Assembly (NCBI RefSeq): GCF_000737695.1
Contig: NZ_JPRM01000049.1
Coordinates: forward strand, 1-37,192
DNA length: 37,192 bases
Direction of reading: 5' to 3'
Source: Flavobacterium hydatis
Lineage (GTDB): Bacteria > Bacteroidota > Bacteroidia > Flavobacteriales > Flavobacteriaceae
Part shown: one piece after another, positions 7,471 through 15,761 of the stretch
Layout of the letters: the number at the start of each line of letters is the position of its first letter
How positions within the stretch are numbered: position 1 is the stretch's first letter
Position numbers and translations under genes: made by a program
The notes under the pieces: generated by a model
What the model was told of the DNA's origin: nothing
What the model saw: the letters and a program-made list of their open reading frames with translations, nothing else
Databases searched by the model: none

Positions 7471-10400
7471 TTATAATGAAATATTTAAAGTAAATGTATA
7501 CTGAGAAGTTATAGGAAATGCTACCCCTCCTGTATTACGGAATTCTGGATCCTGACCGTTTAATCTCTTATCAGAATAAATTAACCAAGGGTTAACTGCA
7601 GAACCTTTTAAAGTAAATGTGTTTACACCAATCTTTCTTTTAAAGTCTTTAGGAAATTCCCAACTTAATGAAATATTTTTCAATCGTACAAAATCACCAT
7701 CAGCAATTCTAACATCTGAGTAGTTATAAGTATTGTATGCTCTTGCAAGTGTACGTGCACCATCATAATTAGCATTTAATCTCTTATCTGCAATAACTGG
7801 AACATTAGTTCTGTTTTCGTCACCTGGATTTATCCATCTGTTAGTAAAGTCTTTTGTGAAAACAGTTAAATCATCATATTCACTATCATAAATAGGGTTT
7901 AAACGAACTTTGTTTCCTGCTGATCCAACAAAAAATACATATAATGACCAATTTTTATAAGTAAAGGTATTAGCTAGACCAAATGATTTATTTGGCTCTA
8001 TTGATCCTTCGTATTTTAAATAATTAGTTACATTATCATTATCCTGAAAATTAGCTCCTGTAATGTTATTTGCTGCTCCATCTTGCATTTTAAATGTTGG
8101 AAGACCTTGATTATTTAAACCTGTAAATTGGTAAGAATAAATAGAGTTTCTAGGACGACCTATAGCGTTTCCTCCATTTCCATCAATTAAATCAAAAGCA
8201 GTTGGTTGGTTTTCTAACTTTGTAATTTCCTGATTAAATACTGAAAAGTTGAATGTTGTAGACCATTTAAAATCTTTGCTTACGATATTTTGCGTTGTTA
8301 AACCAATCTCTAAACCTTTGGTTTCCATGTTTGCATTATTACCTTGCTTAATTTTTTGACCACCAATTCCTGATGTTACTACATAATCAACTAAATCAAA
8401 AGCTTTACGTCTGTAAACATCTGTTACTAATTGTACTCTGTTATTAAACAATCCTAAATCTAAACCTAAGTTAGTTTCAAACTGTTTTTCCCAAGTTAAA
8501 TCACCATTTTGTAATTGATCGATTTCAATACCTGTTTCTCTATCATTTAAATTTAAACGATTAGCAACCATACTTTTGTAAATAGCCAAAGAGTTTGTTG
8601 CTGGTCCAGCTGTAGCTGTTAAACCATAAGAACCTCTTAAAGCTAAATTATTTACCGCTTTATAGTTTTGCATGAATTTTTCTTCAGAAACATTCCATTT
8701 ACCACTAAAAGTGTATGTTGGTAACCATCTAGAAGAACCACTATTTCCTTGTCTGTTAGAACCATCATAACGTCCTGTTACAGATGCAGTATAACGACGA
8801 TCAAAAGTATAACCTACTTTACCAAAGAAACCTACAGTTCTTTCTTTTTCTGCATTAAATGCAAAATAAGAATTCCCCTCATTGATTACTTTTTCGATCA
8901 TTCTAGGGTCTGTAAATGCTGTAAGACCTCTATCATATTGAATTCCTGCTGCTGTAAAATTATCGCTGTTTCTATCTAATGATCTTAACTCTGTACCAAA
9001 AAAGCCTTCAACTTCGTGTTTTACATTAAATGTATTTCTATAATTCACACTATTTCTGATGTTATAAGAAGTCATATCATTTGTAAACTTTCTTAAAAAT
9101 CCTCCATTAGGCAAAACTGATACTGGTGGTATAGATATATCATTTGGATTCTTGTATAAGAAGATGTTTGCATCTCTTACAATTGTAGTTTCCATTGCAT
9201 TATACGCCCCAACAACATTTGAATCTTCTAAAATTTTATGCTCTCTTGTTGTATTTGCATAACGTGCAGATGCTGTAAGGTTATACGTTAAATGTTTATT
9301 TATTTTATAATCTAAATCTACCTGAAAACGGATATCCTTTACATTAATATCTAAATAGTTATTTTCTAACTCATTAATAATGTTCATAGGAGCCCAGTTG
9401 TTACGGTAGTACTCTAGGTTTCCTTTTTCATCATAAGGTCTTAATGTTCTGCTTGTATTTAAAACATAGCTAAATGGGTTAATATCAAAATCTCTGGTAA
9501 CTTTTCCAAAAACCTCATCTTTTTGGCTTTCGTATGTTCCCGGAGCTTGTTGATCTCTAACAGAAGCCATTGTAGATAAAGTAATATTTAAATTGTCATT
9601 TATAAAAAATGTCCCTTTAATATTTGTAGACAATTGTTTTACTTGATCAGCAATAGTCCATCCCGGATCTGTATAGTATCCTAAAGACGCATAAAATGTA
9701 TTGTTTTTTCCTCCTCCAGAAAAACTCAAAGAGTGACTTTGTGTAATAGATGGTCTGAATAAAACTTTAAACCAATCTGTATTTGCTTGTTCATATTTTT
9801 TCAAGAAATTATTACGGCTTACAGGATCATTGTTTACCAAATATCCTCCAGTTTCTGGTACGTAAGTATTTATAGCTTTTCCTAAAATATTATATACTCC
9901 ACCGTATCTTCCTTGTACAGTAGATGGTAAATCTAAATATCCTTTAGATTCCATTTCTTTAAAAATACTCATAGACTCTTGAGAGTTCAAGATATCATAT
10001 TGAGTGTAATTTGGTACTGATCTTACTGTTTGCTCTAAAGAGTAACTTACTTTTAAAGGTGAATCTCTACGACCTTGTTTCGTTGTTACAACTACAACAC
10101 CATTTAAAGATCTTGATCCATAAATAGACGTAGCCGAAGCATCTTTAAGAATTTCAATACTCTGAATATCGTTAGAGTTTAATCCTGCAACAGATGAACT
10201 TAATAATGTTTCTGAGTTTCCAGAAGCTAAATCTGCAAATGAAATATTGATAATATCTTCTTGTACAACACCATCAATAACCCATAAAGGTTTTGTATCT
10301 CCAAAAATTGAAGATGATCCACGCACCGTAATTTTAGGAGCAGTACCAAATGTTCCAGTAACGTTTTGTACTGTAACACCCGCCGCTTTTCCTTCAATCA

Positions 10401-11178
10401 TTCTACTGATATCTACAACTCCATCAACTTTTAACTCCGTTCCCGAAATTTTACTAATCGCTCCTGTAAAAGTTCTCTTAGATGTTTTTTCGTAACCTGT
10501 AGTAACCACAACCTCTTTTAAGTTTTGTCCCTGTTCACTTAAGGTAATTGTAAGCGGTGAGTTAGTTATGTTCACTTCTTTAGTTTCCATACCTACGTAA
10601 GAAACAACCAATTTCGTAGTGTTTGCTGGCATATCGATTGTAAAATTACCATCAAAATCAGTAAGCACTGCAACCTTGCTCCCTTTTGCAAGTACAGTCG
10701 CTCCTGGCAACGGATCACCACTTTGGTCTACAACCTTTCCTTTTACAATAGGAATGAACAAACTCTCAAACAAAGAGCTTGGAAGGTCAATATCCTCAAA
10801 ATTAGCTCCTTGTGAGCTATCTTTTTGCAAGATAATCTGATTACTTACCTCAGAGTAAGTAATATTAAATGGTTTTAGTACTCTATTAAGAATACTAGAT
10901 AAAGTTTCATCATTGGCTTCGATACTCACTTTCTGATTCAATTGAGTCATCCTTGAGTTATACGAAAACTTAACTTTAGCTGATTTTTCAAGCTTAGATA
11001 ACGCATTATCTAAACTCAAATTAACAACGTCAATAGTCACTTTCGTATCCAATTTCCTTTGTCCTTTCACACTATTTGCCATAGTGACAGTTGAAAAGAC
11101 AAATGCCAAGACAAACTGAAATAATGTTATTTTCATGATTCGAAAGAGTAATCGTTGTTTAACAACATGTTTTTTCAT
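7471..11178 (-). CDS. SusC/RagA-family TonB-dependent transporter with STN signalling domain
   Basis: This encodes 1235 residues. The order is: N-terminal signal sequence (about 14-36), an STN domain (about 45-118), a carboxypeptidase-regulatory-like beta domain (about 145-215, GKVVDQSGDPLPGATV), TonB box region EVVVTTGYEK (about 225-235), plug domain with KITVRG, PLWVIDGV and EILKDASATSIYGSR, then the long 22-strand type barrel ending in an aromatic-poor TFTLNISL. SusC proteins without STN are shorter; the extra N-terminal domain is the part that contacts FecR in transducer-type receptors. This agrees with the sigma/anti-sigma genes just upstream. Two in-frame Met codons are near the start (1 and 15). 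The first is kept because its leader resembles that of the sigma gene. Confidence 0.93.
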   Translation of the reverse strand: MKKHVVKQRLLFRIMKITLFQFVLAFVFSTVTMANSVKGQRKLDTKVTIDVVNLSLDNALSKLEKSAKVKFSYNSRMTQLNQKVSIEANDETLSSILNRVLKPFNITYSEVSNQIILQKDSSQGANFEDIDLPSSLFESLFIPIVKGKVVDQSGDPLPGATVLAKGSKVAVLTDFDGNFTIDMPANTTKLVVSYVGMETKEVNITNSPLTITLSEQGQNLKEVVVTTGYEKTSKRTFTGAISKISGTELKVDGVVDISRMIEGKAAGVTVQNVTGTFGTAPKITVRGSSSIFGDTKPLWVIDGVVQEDIINISFADLASGNSETLLSSSVAGLNSNDIQSIEILKDASATSIYGSRSLNGVVVVTTKQGRRDSPLKVSYSLEQTVRSVPNYTQYDILNSQESMSIFKEMESKGYLDLPSTVQGRYGGVYNILGKAINTYVPETGGYLVNNDPVSRNNFLKKYEQANTDWFKVLFRPSITQSHSLSFSGGGKNNTFYASLGYYTDPGWTIADQVKQLSTNIKGTFFINDNLNITLSTMASVRDQQAPGTYESQKDEVFGKVTRDFDINPFSYVLNTSRTLRPYDEKGNLEYYRNNWAPMNIINELENNYLDINVKDIRFQVDLDYKINKHLTYNLTASARYANTTREHKILEDSNVVGAYNAMETTIVRDANIFLYKNPNDISIPPVSVLPNGGFLRKFTNDMTSYNIRNSVNYRNTFNVKHEVEGFFGTELRSLDRNSDNFTAAGIQYDRGLTAFTDPRMIEKVINEGNSYFAFNAEKERTVGFFGKVGYTFDRRYTASVTGRYDGSNRQGNSGSSRWLPTYTFSGKWNVSEEKFMQNYKAVNNLALRGSYGLTATAGPATNSLAIYKSMVANRLNLNDRETGIEIDQLQNGDLTWEKQFETNLGLDLGLFNNRVQLVTDVYRRKAFDLVDYVVTSGIGGQKIKQGNNANMETKGLEIGLTTQNIVSKDFKWSTTFNFSVFNQEITKLENQPTAFDLIDGNGGNAIGRPRNSIYSYQFTGLNNQGLPTFKMQDGAANNITGANFQDNDNVTNYLKYEGSIEPNKSFGLANTFTYKNWSLYVFFVGSAGNKVRLNPIYDSEYDDLTVFTKDFTNRWINPGDENRTNVPVIADKRLNANYDGARTLARAYNTYNYSDVRIADGDFVRLKNISLSWEFPKDFKRKIGVNTFTLKGSAVNPWLIYSDKRLNGQDPEFRNTGGVAFPITSQYTFTLNISL

Positions 11179-11265
11179 AATTTTGGTTTGTTTAATTAAT
11201 ACTATTTACTGGGTATTGAGGAACATCACAAATTGCCCTTTACAGAGAGCAACTTGATATTATCT

Positions 11266-11299
11266 AAGCGTCGAAAATGTTACAGCATCTTCGGCGCTT
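11266..11299 (-). terminator. hairpin between fecR-like and susC genes
   Basis: A 14-base stem with one G:U pair and one mismatch (11266-11279 with 11286-11299) lies in the 154-base gap. No good T-run follows on the minus strand. It could be a weak terminator or an RNA-stability hairpin that separates the regulators from the importer transcript. Confidence 0.4.
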
Positions 11300-11332
11300 T
11301 CTTTATTATATACTTTATATAAACACTAGGGT

Positions 11333-12466
11333 TTATTCACATCCATTTGATGTAATTATGATTTGATTTCCATTCATTTCATAATTTGTATTATTACCGA
11401 GGCTTTTACAAATAATTTTTAGTTTCTCTGGTAATGGTTGATCACTCAACGAAGTAGTAAGATGGCAATCTTTTAATTTCGAATAAGGAAAATCAATTTT
11501 TACTAAATACGCTTGTTCAATTGTCCTGAGGATTTGGGTAACAGGAATATCATTAAATTCAAAACTTAATTGCTCGATATTACCTACCGAGTGCGCCAAG
11601 GATTCATCTAATGTGATATCGGTAATTTTATTAAAAGTAAATCCTTCACGTACAAAACGTAACGCTTGGTTAGGTAATAAAATAACTTCTTCTCCTTTTG
11701 TGCTGGATTTTGAACTTGTAATTAATTCATTAGATTTTACTGTTACTTTTCCTGTCCGTACAAGTACCTCTACATTAGGCTGATCAGAATATGCTTTAAT
11801 CCTGAAACTTGTACCTACAACTCGAGTAACTATCTCATTGGCGAAGACAAAAAATGGTTTTTTGGGATTCTTACTAATTTCAAAAAAGCCTTCGCCAGAT
11901 AGATAAACTTTTCTCTCGTTTCCTATAAATATTTTAGGATAGCTTAGCTTACTGTTTGGTTTTAACAAAACAGAACTGCCATCAGATAAAGTTATTATTT
12001 GTGATTTATTGGTATTATTGGTTTGTTCTACTAAACCTTCATTATTCTCACTTACCAATTCTTTATAAGTAACAACTTCAGTATTTATATTATTATTTGA
12101 GTTGTTGTTATAAAACCAACTAGTAACCAATCCAAAAAACAAAACTGCCGCTGCACCACTAAACCAGTAATTTTTCCAAATTCTAAGCACTGGAGAATTT
12201 GCAGCTTTTTCAGCAATTTCTTTTCTTTCGATTTTATTCCAAGTAGATTCTAATGCAGATTGAATATCTGCTGGAGATAAAGTAGTTTCGGGAACATTCA
12301 TGGCTAGTAACCATAAACGTGCTTCCTCTACCAATTTGGCACGTTTAGGGTTCTCTAGAGTCCATTCTTCCCAGCGATCAGTATCTTCTTCTGATTGTAC
12401 CCACAATCGGAATGATTCGTCAGCCAAAAAATCTTCTACTTCTCTATAATTGTTACGTTCTTGCAT
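11333..12466 (-). CDS. FecR-family anti-sigma factor
   Basis: This encodes 377 residues. The cytoplasmic N-terminus (1-100) is rich in Trp and acidic residues, as in anti-sigma domains. One membrane helix lies at about 102-118. The periplasmic FecR domain follows at about 155-248 (ITLSDGSSVLLKPNSKLSYP; VYLSGEGFFEI; VVGTSFRIKAY). A DUF4974 domain at about 300-370 ends the protein, as in Bacteroidota FecR proteins. It should hold the adjacent ECF sigma factor at the membrane and release it when the STN domain of the loaded receptor docks in the periplasm. It is 89 bases downstream of the sigma gene in the same orientation. Confidence 0.92.
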   Translation of the reverse strand: MQERNNYREVEDFLADESFRLWVQSEEDTDRWEEWTLENPKRAKLVEEARLWLLAMNVPETTLSPADIQSALESTWNKIERKEIAEKAANSPVLRIWKNYWFSGAAAVLFFGLVTSWFYNNNSNNNINTEVVTYKELVSENNEGLVEQTNNTNKSQIITLSDGSSVLLKPNSKLSYPKIFIGNERKVYLSGEGFFEISKNPKKPFFVFANEIVTRVVGTSFRIKAYSDQPNVEVLVRTGKVTVKSNELITSSKSSTKGEEVILLPNQALRFVREGFTFNKITDITLDESLAHSVGNIEQLSFEFNDIPVTQILRTIEQAYLVKIDFPYSKLKDCHLTTSLSDQPLPEKLKIICKSLGNNTNYEMNGNQIIITSNGCE

Positions 12467-12555
12467 CTAAAAATAAGGTTACAAAAACATAGAGGACAGT
12501 TTTTTATTTATATACTCACCAAATTATGATTTTTTTTACATTTAATTAAAAAAAA

Positions 12556-13167
12556 CTAAAAAAGGCTTGATGATAACAGTAATAATAGGGAAAGATTACC
12601 CTTCCATTCTTTGCGAAGATTCAATAAAGCGCGATGTAACAAGTTATTTGCCGATTGGTAATTAACATCGAGCATCTCAGCAATTTGTTCTACACTAAGC
12701 CCCTGATTATATCTTAGATATAATGCTTCTTTTTGCCTTCCTGGTAAATTATTTAATAATTTATTAAGATGTGATACTTTTCCCAACGTTTCTTCATCGG
12801 CAATAAGTTGATGCTCGACAGAAAAGTCAAATAAAAATTCAATTGAATCTGTTGATGTTGATTTACGAAAAACATGATCACGTTCATGAAGTCGGGCAAT
12901 TCTCTTGCGTACGCTAGATAATAAATACGCTTTTACAACAACCGAATCATTTAAGGATTCTCTATAAACCCATACATCCGTAAATACATCCTGCACGCAA
13001 TCTTGTACTTTCTCGGCAAAGGAAGATAGTGAATTTCCGTAACGAACTAAATGTGCATAATGCTTTTCAAAAAGTAGTGAAAAAGCCTTTTCATCTCCTG
13101 CTTTCAGATTATTCCATAATATGGAATCATCAAGAACATCTACTTGTGTTATTGTTTGGCTTTTCAT
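12556..13167 (-). CDS. ECF RNA polymerase sigma factor, FecI-like
   Basis: This encodes 203 residues. Region 2 spans about residues 25-95 (AFSLLFEKHYAHLVRYG; DCVQDVFTDVWVYRE). Region 4 spans about 130-188 (LPGRQKEALYLRY; LSVEQIAEMLDVNYQSANNLLHRAL). No region 3 is present, so it is an ECF factor. It heads the sigma-FecR-SusC-SusD series and should direct transcription of the importer when released by FecR. The last 13 residues are almost all Leu and Ser (LSLLLLLSSSLF), a hydrophobic tail unusual for a cytoplasmic sigma factor. The upstream 756 bases hold no gene. Confidence 0.92.
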   Translation of the reverse strand: MKSQTITQVDVLDDSILWNNLKAGDEKAFSLLFEKHYAHLVRYGNSLSSFAEKVQDCVQDVFTDVWVYRESLNDSVVVKAYLLSSVRKRIARLHERDHVFRKSTSTDSIEFLFDFSVEHQLIADEETLGKVSHLNKLLNNLPGRQKEALYLRYNQGLSVEQIAEMLDVNYQSANNLLHRALLNLRKEWKGNLSLLLLLSSSLF

Positions 13168-13923
13168 AATTTGGTTTGGTTAATTGGTTATTTTCAATGC
13201 GAATACACTGACATACAAGCCAGTCGAAATTCTCATTTAAGTTTTTTGGTTTAAAAATTTCAATGCTAACAAATAAAAACCTACATTTTATTTTTTTGAT
13301 GAATTGATCTTCTACTGTATTTTTTAATTTATAAGTAGGAGTTAATTTAACAAATGATTTTATTTTTCTTAACATTTCAATGAATTTCAATCTTAACAGA
13401 ATTGTATCAACTCGAGTAAACATTCTTATTTACAATACTTTACAATCCTTACTATCAGAGAATACTTTAGTAATACTCTCCTGTTTATTAAATAAAACAT
13501 CAAAAAAAACAAAAGTTAATTTTAACCTTATATTTAATGTTTTATTAACAAACATAAACAATTATGAATAGAAAAATAATTTATAATCACAAATTTTTAA
13601 AGAAATGTAACAATCAAAATGAAAATGCAATTTTTAATAGAAATTTATTTTTTTTGAGCATGTAAATTAAAAATTCAATAACTTTAGGTTAACAAATAAT
13701 CCACCAAGAAAAACTGAAAACCTTAAGGAATTAAGCCTTGTTAGTAAAAAAACAAATCAAATAATAACGCAATTTCCTTCCCCAAAACACGTTAAATACT
13801 ATAATCTTCTTACAGTTTATAGCTTTATCTTGTTATATACAATACCAAATATTTCTAACTTATATAATAAACAAACTAGAATATGTGACTTTATAATTTT
13901 CGAACAATTTTAAAATTTTAATT
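13168..13923. other. gene-free AT-rich divergent intergenic region
   Basis: This 756-base stretch separates the divergent sigma factor and cupin_8 genes. The only open frames are low-complexity Asn/Lys/Ile-rich readings with no plausible start context. I found no clear TAnnTTTG box, terminator, repeat or RNA gene. It probably carries both promoters. Confidence 0.6.
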
Positions 13924-14793
13924 ATGGCATTTGAATATATAGAAATTGAAAGAGTAGAAAAACTTACAAAAAAAGAATTTATAGAAAACTATTATAAGCC
14001 TCAAAAGCCAGTAGTTATAACCAATCAGATAGAAGATTGGCCCGCATTTACAAAATGGAATTTTGATTTTTTAAGAGAAGTTGCAGGCGACAAGACTGTT
14101 CCTTTATACGATAACCGTAAAACCGATCATACTAAGAAAGTTAATGAACCCGATTTTACAATGCCTATGTCCGAGTATATTGATATACTCGAAAAAGGAC
14201 CTACACATTTGCGCATATTTTTATATAATTTAATGAAAGATGTGCCTTCTATGAAAAGCGATATACGATGGCCTAAATTAGGTCTTCGGTTAATAAAGAG
14301 TTTGCCTCTGGTTTTTTTTGGCGGTCAGAACGCAAAGGTATTTATGCATTACGATATTGATTTTCCTAATATATTTCATATCCATTTTCAAGGAAAAAAA
14401 CAATGTGTTCTAGTAGATCCTAAAGAAACTAAATACATGTATCGTCTTCCGTATTCCTGGATTTGTAATGAAGATATAGATTTTGATAATCCAGATTATG
14501 AAAGATTTCCAGCGCTTAAATTAGTAAAACCTTATATCACTAATTTACAACATGGCGAAATGCTATATATGCCCGAAGGTTGGTGGCATTATATGAAATA
14601 TACCACTCCGGGATTTTCGTTAAGTCTACGCTCTTTATCCGGAAGACCAACTAATGTTATAAAAGCTTTGGCAAATGTAGCTGTTATTCGTCATTATGAT
14701 AACTGGATGCGAAAACGCAAAGGCCAGGCGTGGCTTGATTATAAAGATGAAGAATCTATTCGTAGAACAAATGCTTTGTTGCAGGAACAATGA
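13924..14793 (+). CDS. cupin_8/JmjC-type Fe(II)/2-oxoglutarate oxygenase
   Basis: This encodes 289 residues and fits the cupin_8 (JmjC-like hydroxylase) family. The N-terminal part carries KPVVITNQIEDWPAFTKW, the usual entry to this fold. The iron site is visible as His142-x-Asp144 (MHYD) and a distal His222 in MPEGWWHYM. A FHIHFQGKKQCVLVDP strand lies between them, typical of the family. Members hydroxylate proteins, RNA or small molecules, and the substrate cannot be told from sequence. The gene stands alone on the plus strand. The ATG at 13924 has no alternative upstream. Confidence 0.85.
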   Translation: MAFEYIEIERVEKLTKKEFIENYYKPQKPVVITNQIEDWPAFTKWNFDFLREVAGDKTVPLYDNRKTDHTKKVNEPDFTMPMSEYIDILEKGPTHLRIFLYNLMKDVPSMKSDIRWPKLGLRLIKSLPLVFFGGQNAKVFMHYDIDFPNIFHIHFQGKKQCVLVDPKETKYMYRLPYSWICNEDIDFDNPDYERFPALKLVKPYITNLQHGEMLYMPEGWWHYMKYTTPGFSLSLRSLSGRPTNVIKALANVAVIRHYDNWMRKRKGQAWLDYKDEESIRRTNALLQEQ

Positions 14794-14840
14794 TTTCACC
14801 ATTAAGAGATTAAGAAAGATTAAGCTTTGTTCTGTTTCCA

Positions 14841-14942
14841 CAAAATTGTCACCCTGACGCAGGAAGGGTCTCCACAAGTAACTCGACAAAGATTGGGTGA
14901 GTTTCTTGTGATTCTTCGACTCCGCTCAGAATGACAAAATTG
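14841..14942. repeat. imperfect inverted repeat, interspersed-element type
   Basis: The left arm 14841-14878 and right arm 14905-14942 are imperfect reverse complements: TGTCA..CTGA near the outer ends and CACAAG/CTTGTG at the inner ends. The right arm (ctcagaatgac preceded by cttcgactccg) has the look of an interspersed flavobacterial intergenic repeat. It could fold into a long hairpin after the cupin_8 gene. Confidence 0.55.
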
Positions 14943-14946
14943 AAGA

Positions 14947-14996
14947 AAAACTTTGCGACCTTTGCGTAAATCTTAGCGCCCTTTGCGGTTATTTTT
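14947..14996. repeat. CTTTGCG-type degenerate repeat tract
   Basis: The words ctttgcgac, ctttgcgta, cttagcgcc and ctttgcggt occur in a row. The same word family returns at about 24158-24210. This suggests a dispersed intergenic repeat, not coding DNA. Confidence 0.5.
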
Positions 14997-15015
14997 TTTG
15001 CCACAGACTTAAAAA

Positions 15016-15642
15016 CTACAGTTTCCTATCTACAATTCTAAAAGTAAGATTGATTCTTGGCAGAATATCTTTTGTAGTTTTTGGAACCTGATGTTGCCAA
15101 AAACTTTGTGTTGTTCCTCCCATTAACAAATATGAACCATGGTGTAACGGAATCTCTAATTGTGGAATTTCTTTTTTAAATTTATGTCTTAACTTAAACA
15201 TTCGCGTCTCTCCAAAACTTACTGAGGCAATAATAGCATCTTTTCCGAAATTTTGCTCACGATCACTATGCCAACTTACTCCGTCATTTCCGTTTCTATA
15301 TAAATTGAGCAAAACACTATTAAACTTTACTTGTGTCGCTGCCTCTACTCGCTCCTTTATTTGCAATAGCTCAGGTGTCCAATCTGGTCGATCGAGTTCT
15401 GCTCCAACATTACTTTTATCTTCATACCAAGAAATCATTCTGGGTACTTTAAGCGTTTTATCATAAATTTCCATTTCATATTCACGCCACGCTGTATCGT
15501 TAAGCAAAACATTATAATATAAATCTGCTTCTTCTTTTGTAAAAAGAGTATCGCACAATATCAATTCTGTATCTGGGAGATCAAAAACCTTTTTCTCCCT
15601 ATTACCACTTGTAAATATCTCGGTATCATTAAAAAGTAACAT
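15016..15642 (-). CDS. AlkB-family DNA/RNA dealkylation dioxygenase
   Basis: This encodes 208 residues, the usual AlkB length. The iron ligands are His125 and Asp127 (SWHSD) and His184 (FWQHQVP). The 2-oxoglutarate-binding arginine is in PRINLTFR (Arg196, with Arg202 also conserved). The motif LNLYRNGNDGVSWHSDRE is typical of AlkB homologues that remove methyl groups from N1-methyladenine and N3-methylcytosine in nucleic acids. It is divergent from a LexA-like repressor gene 119 bases away, and inverted repeats lie between them. Control by DNA damage through that repressor is likely but inferred. Confidence 0.9.
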   Translation of the reverse strand: MLLFNDTEIFTSGNREKKVFDLPDTELILCDTLFTKEEADLYYNVLLNDTAWREYEMEIYDKTLKVPRMISWYEDKSNVGAELDRPDWTPELLQIKERVEAATQVKFNSVLLNLYRNGNDGVSWHSDREQNFGKDAIIASVSFGETRMFKLRHKFKKEIPQLEIPLHHGSYLLMGGTTQSFWQHQVPKTTKDILPRINLTFRIVDRKL

Positions 15643-15665
15643 GTCTCATGATTTTAGTGAAACGA

Positions 15666-15678
15666 ACTAATAATTAGT
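15666..15678. promoter_or_regulatory. ACTAAT-A-ATTAGT inverted repeat
   Basis: This perfect 6-bp inverted repeat with a 1-base spacer lies 24 bases upstream of the alkB-like start. A further ATTAGT half-site follows at 15703-15708, overlapping a possible -7 box (TAATTTTG on the minus strand, 15699-15706). It is a candidate operator for the divergent repressor. Confidence 0.45.
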
Positions 15679-15715
15679 CTCTTTGTTTTTATATAAAACA
15701 AAATTAGTATATATC

Positions 15716-15743
15716 GTCACAAATTCCATATATTTACTGTGAC
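15716..15743. promoter_or_regulatory. GTCACA-N16-TGTGAC inverted repeat, candidate operator
   Basis: The arms at 15716-15721 and 15738-15743 are perfect inverted repeats with a 16-base AT-rich spacer. The two arms are also the first halves of the near-direct repeats gtcacaaatt and gtgacaaatt. It lies 18 bases before the start of the XRE/S24 gene and upstream of the alkB-like gene, a place suited to controlling both. Confidence 0.5.
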
Positions 15744-15761
15744 AAATTATCCCATTAACAT

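Noticed and set aside
13130..13423. 97-residue open frame on the minus strand upstream of and overlapping the sigma gene start
   Set aside because: Low-complexity Lys/Asn/Ile/Thr composition, out of frame with the sigma gene and no family resemblance; treated as chance in AT-rich DNA.
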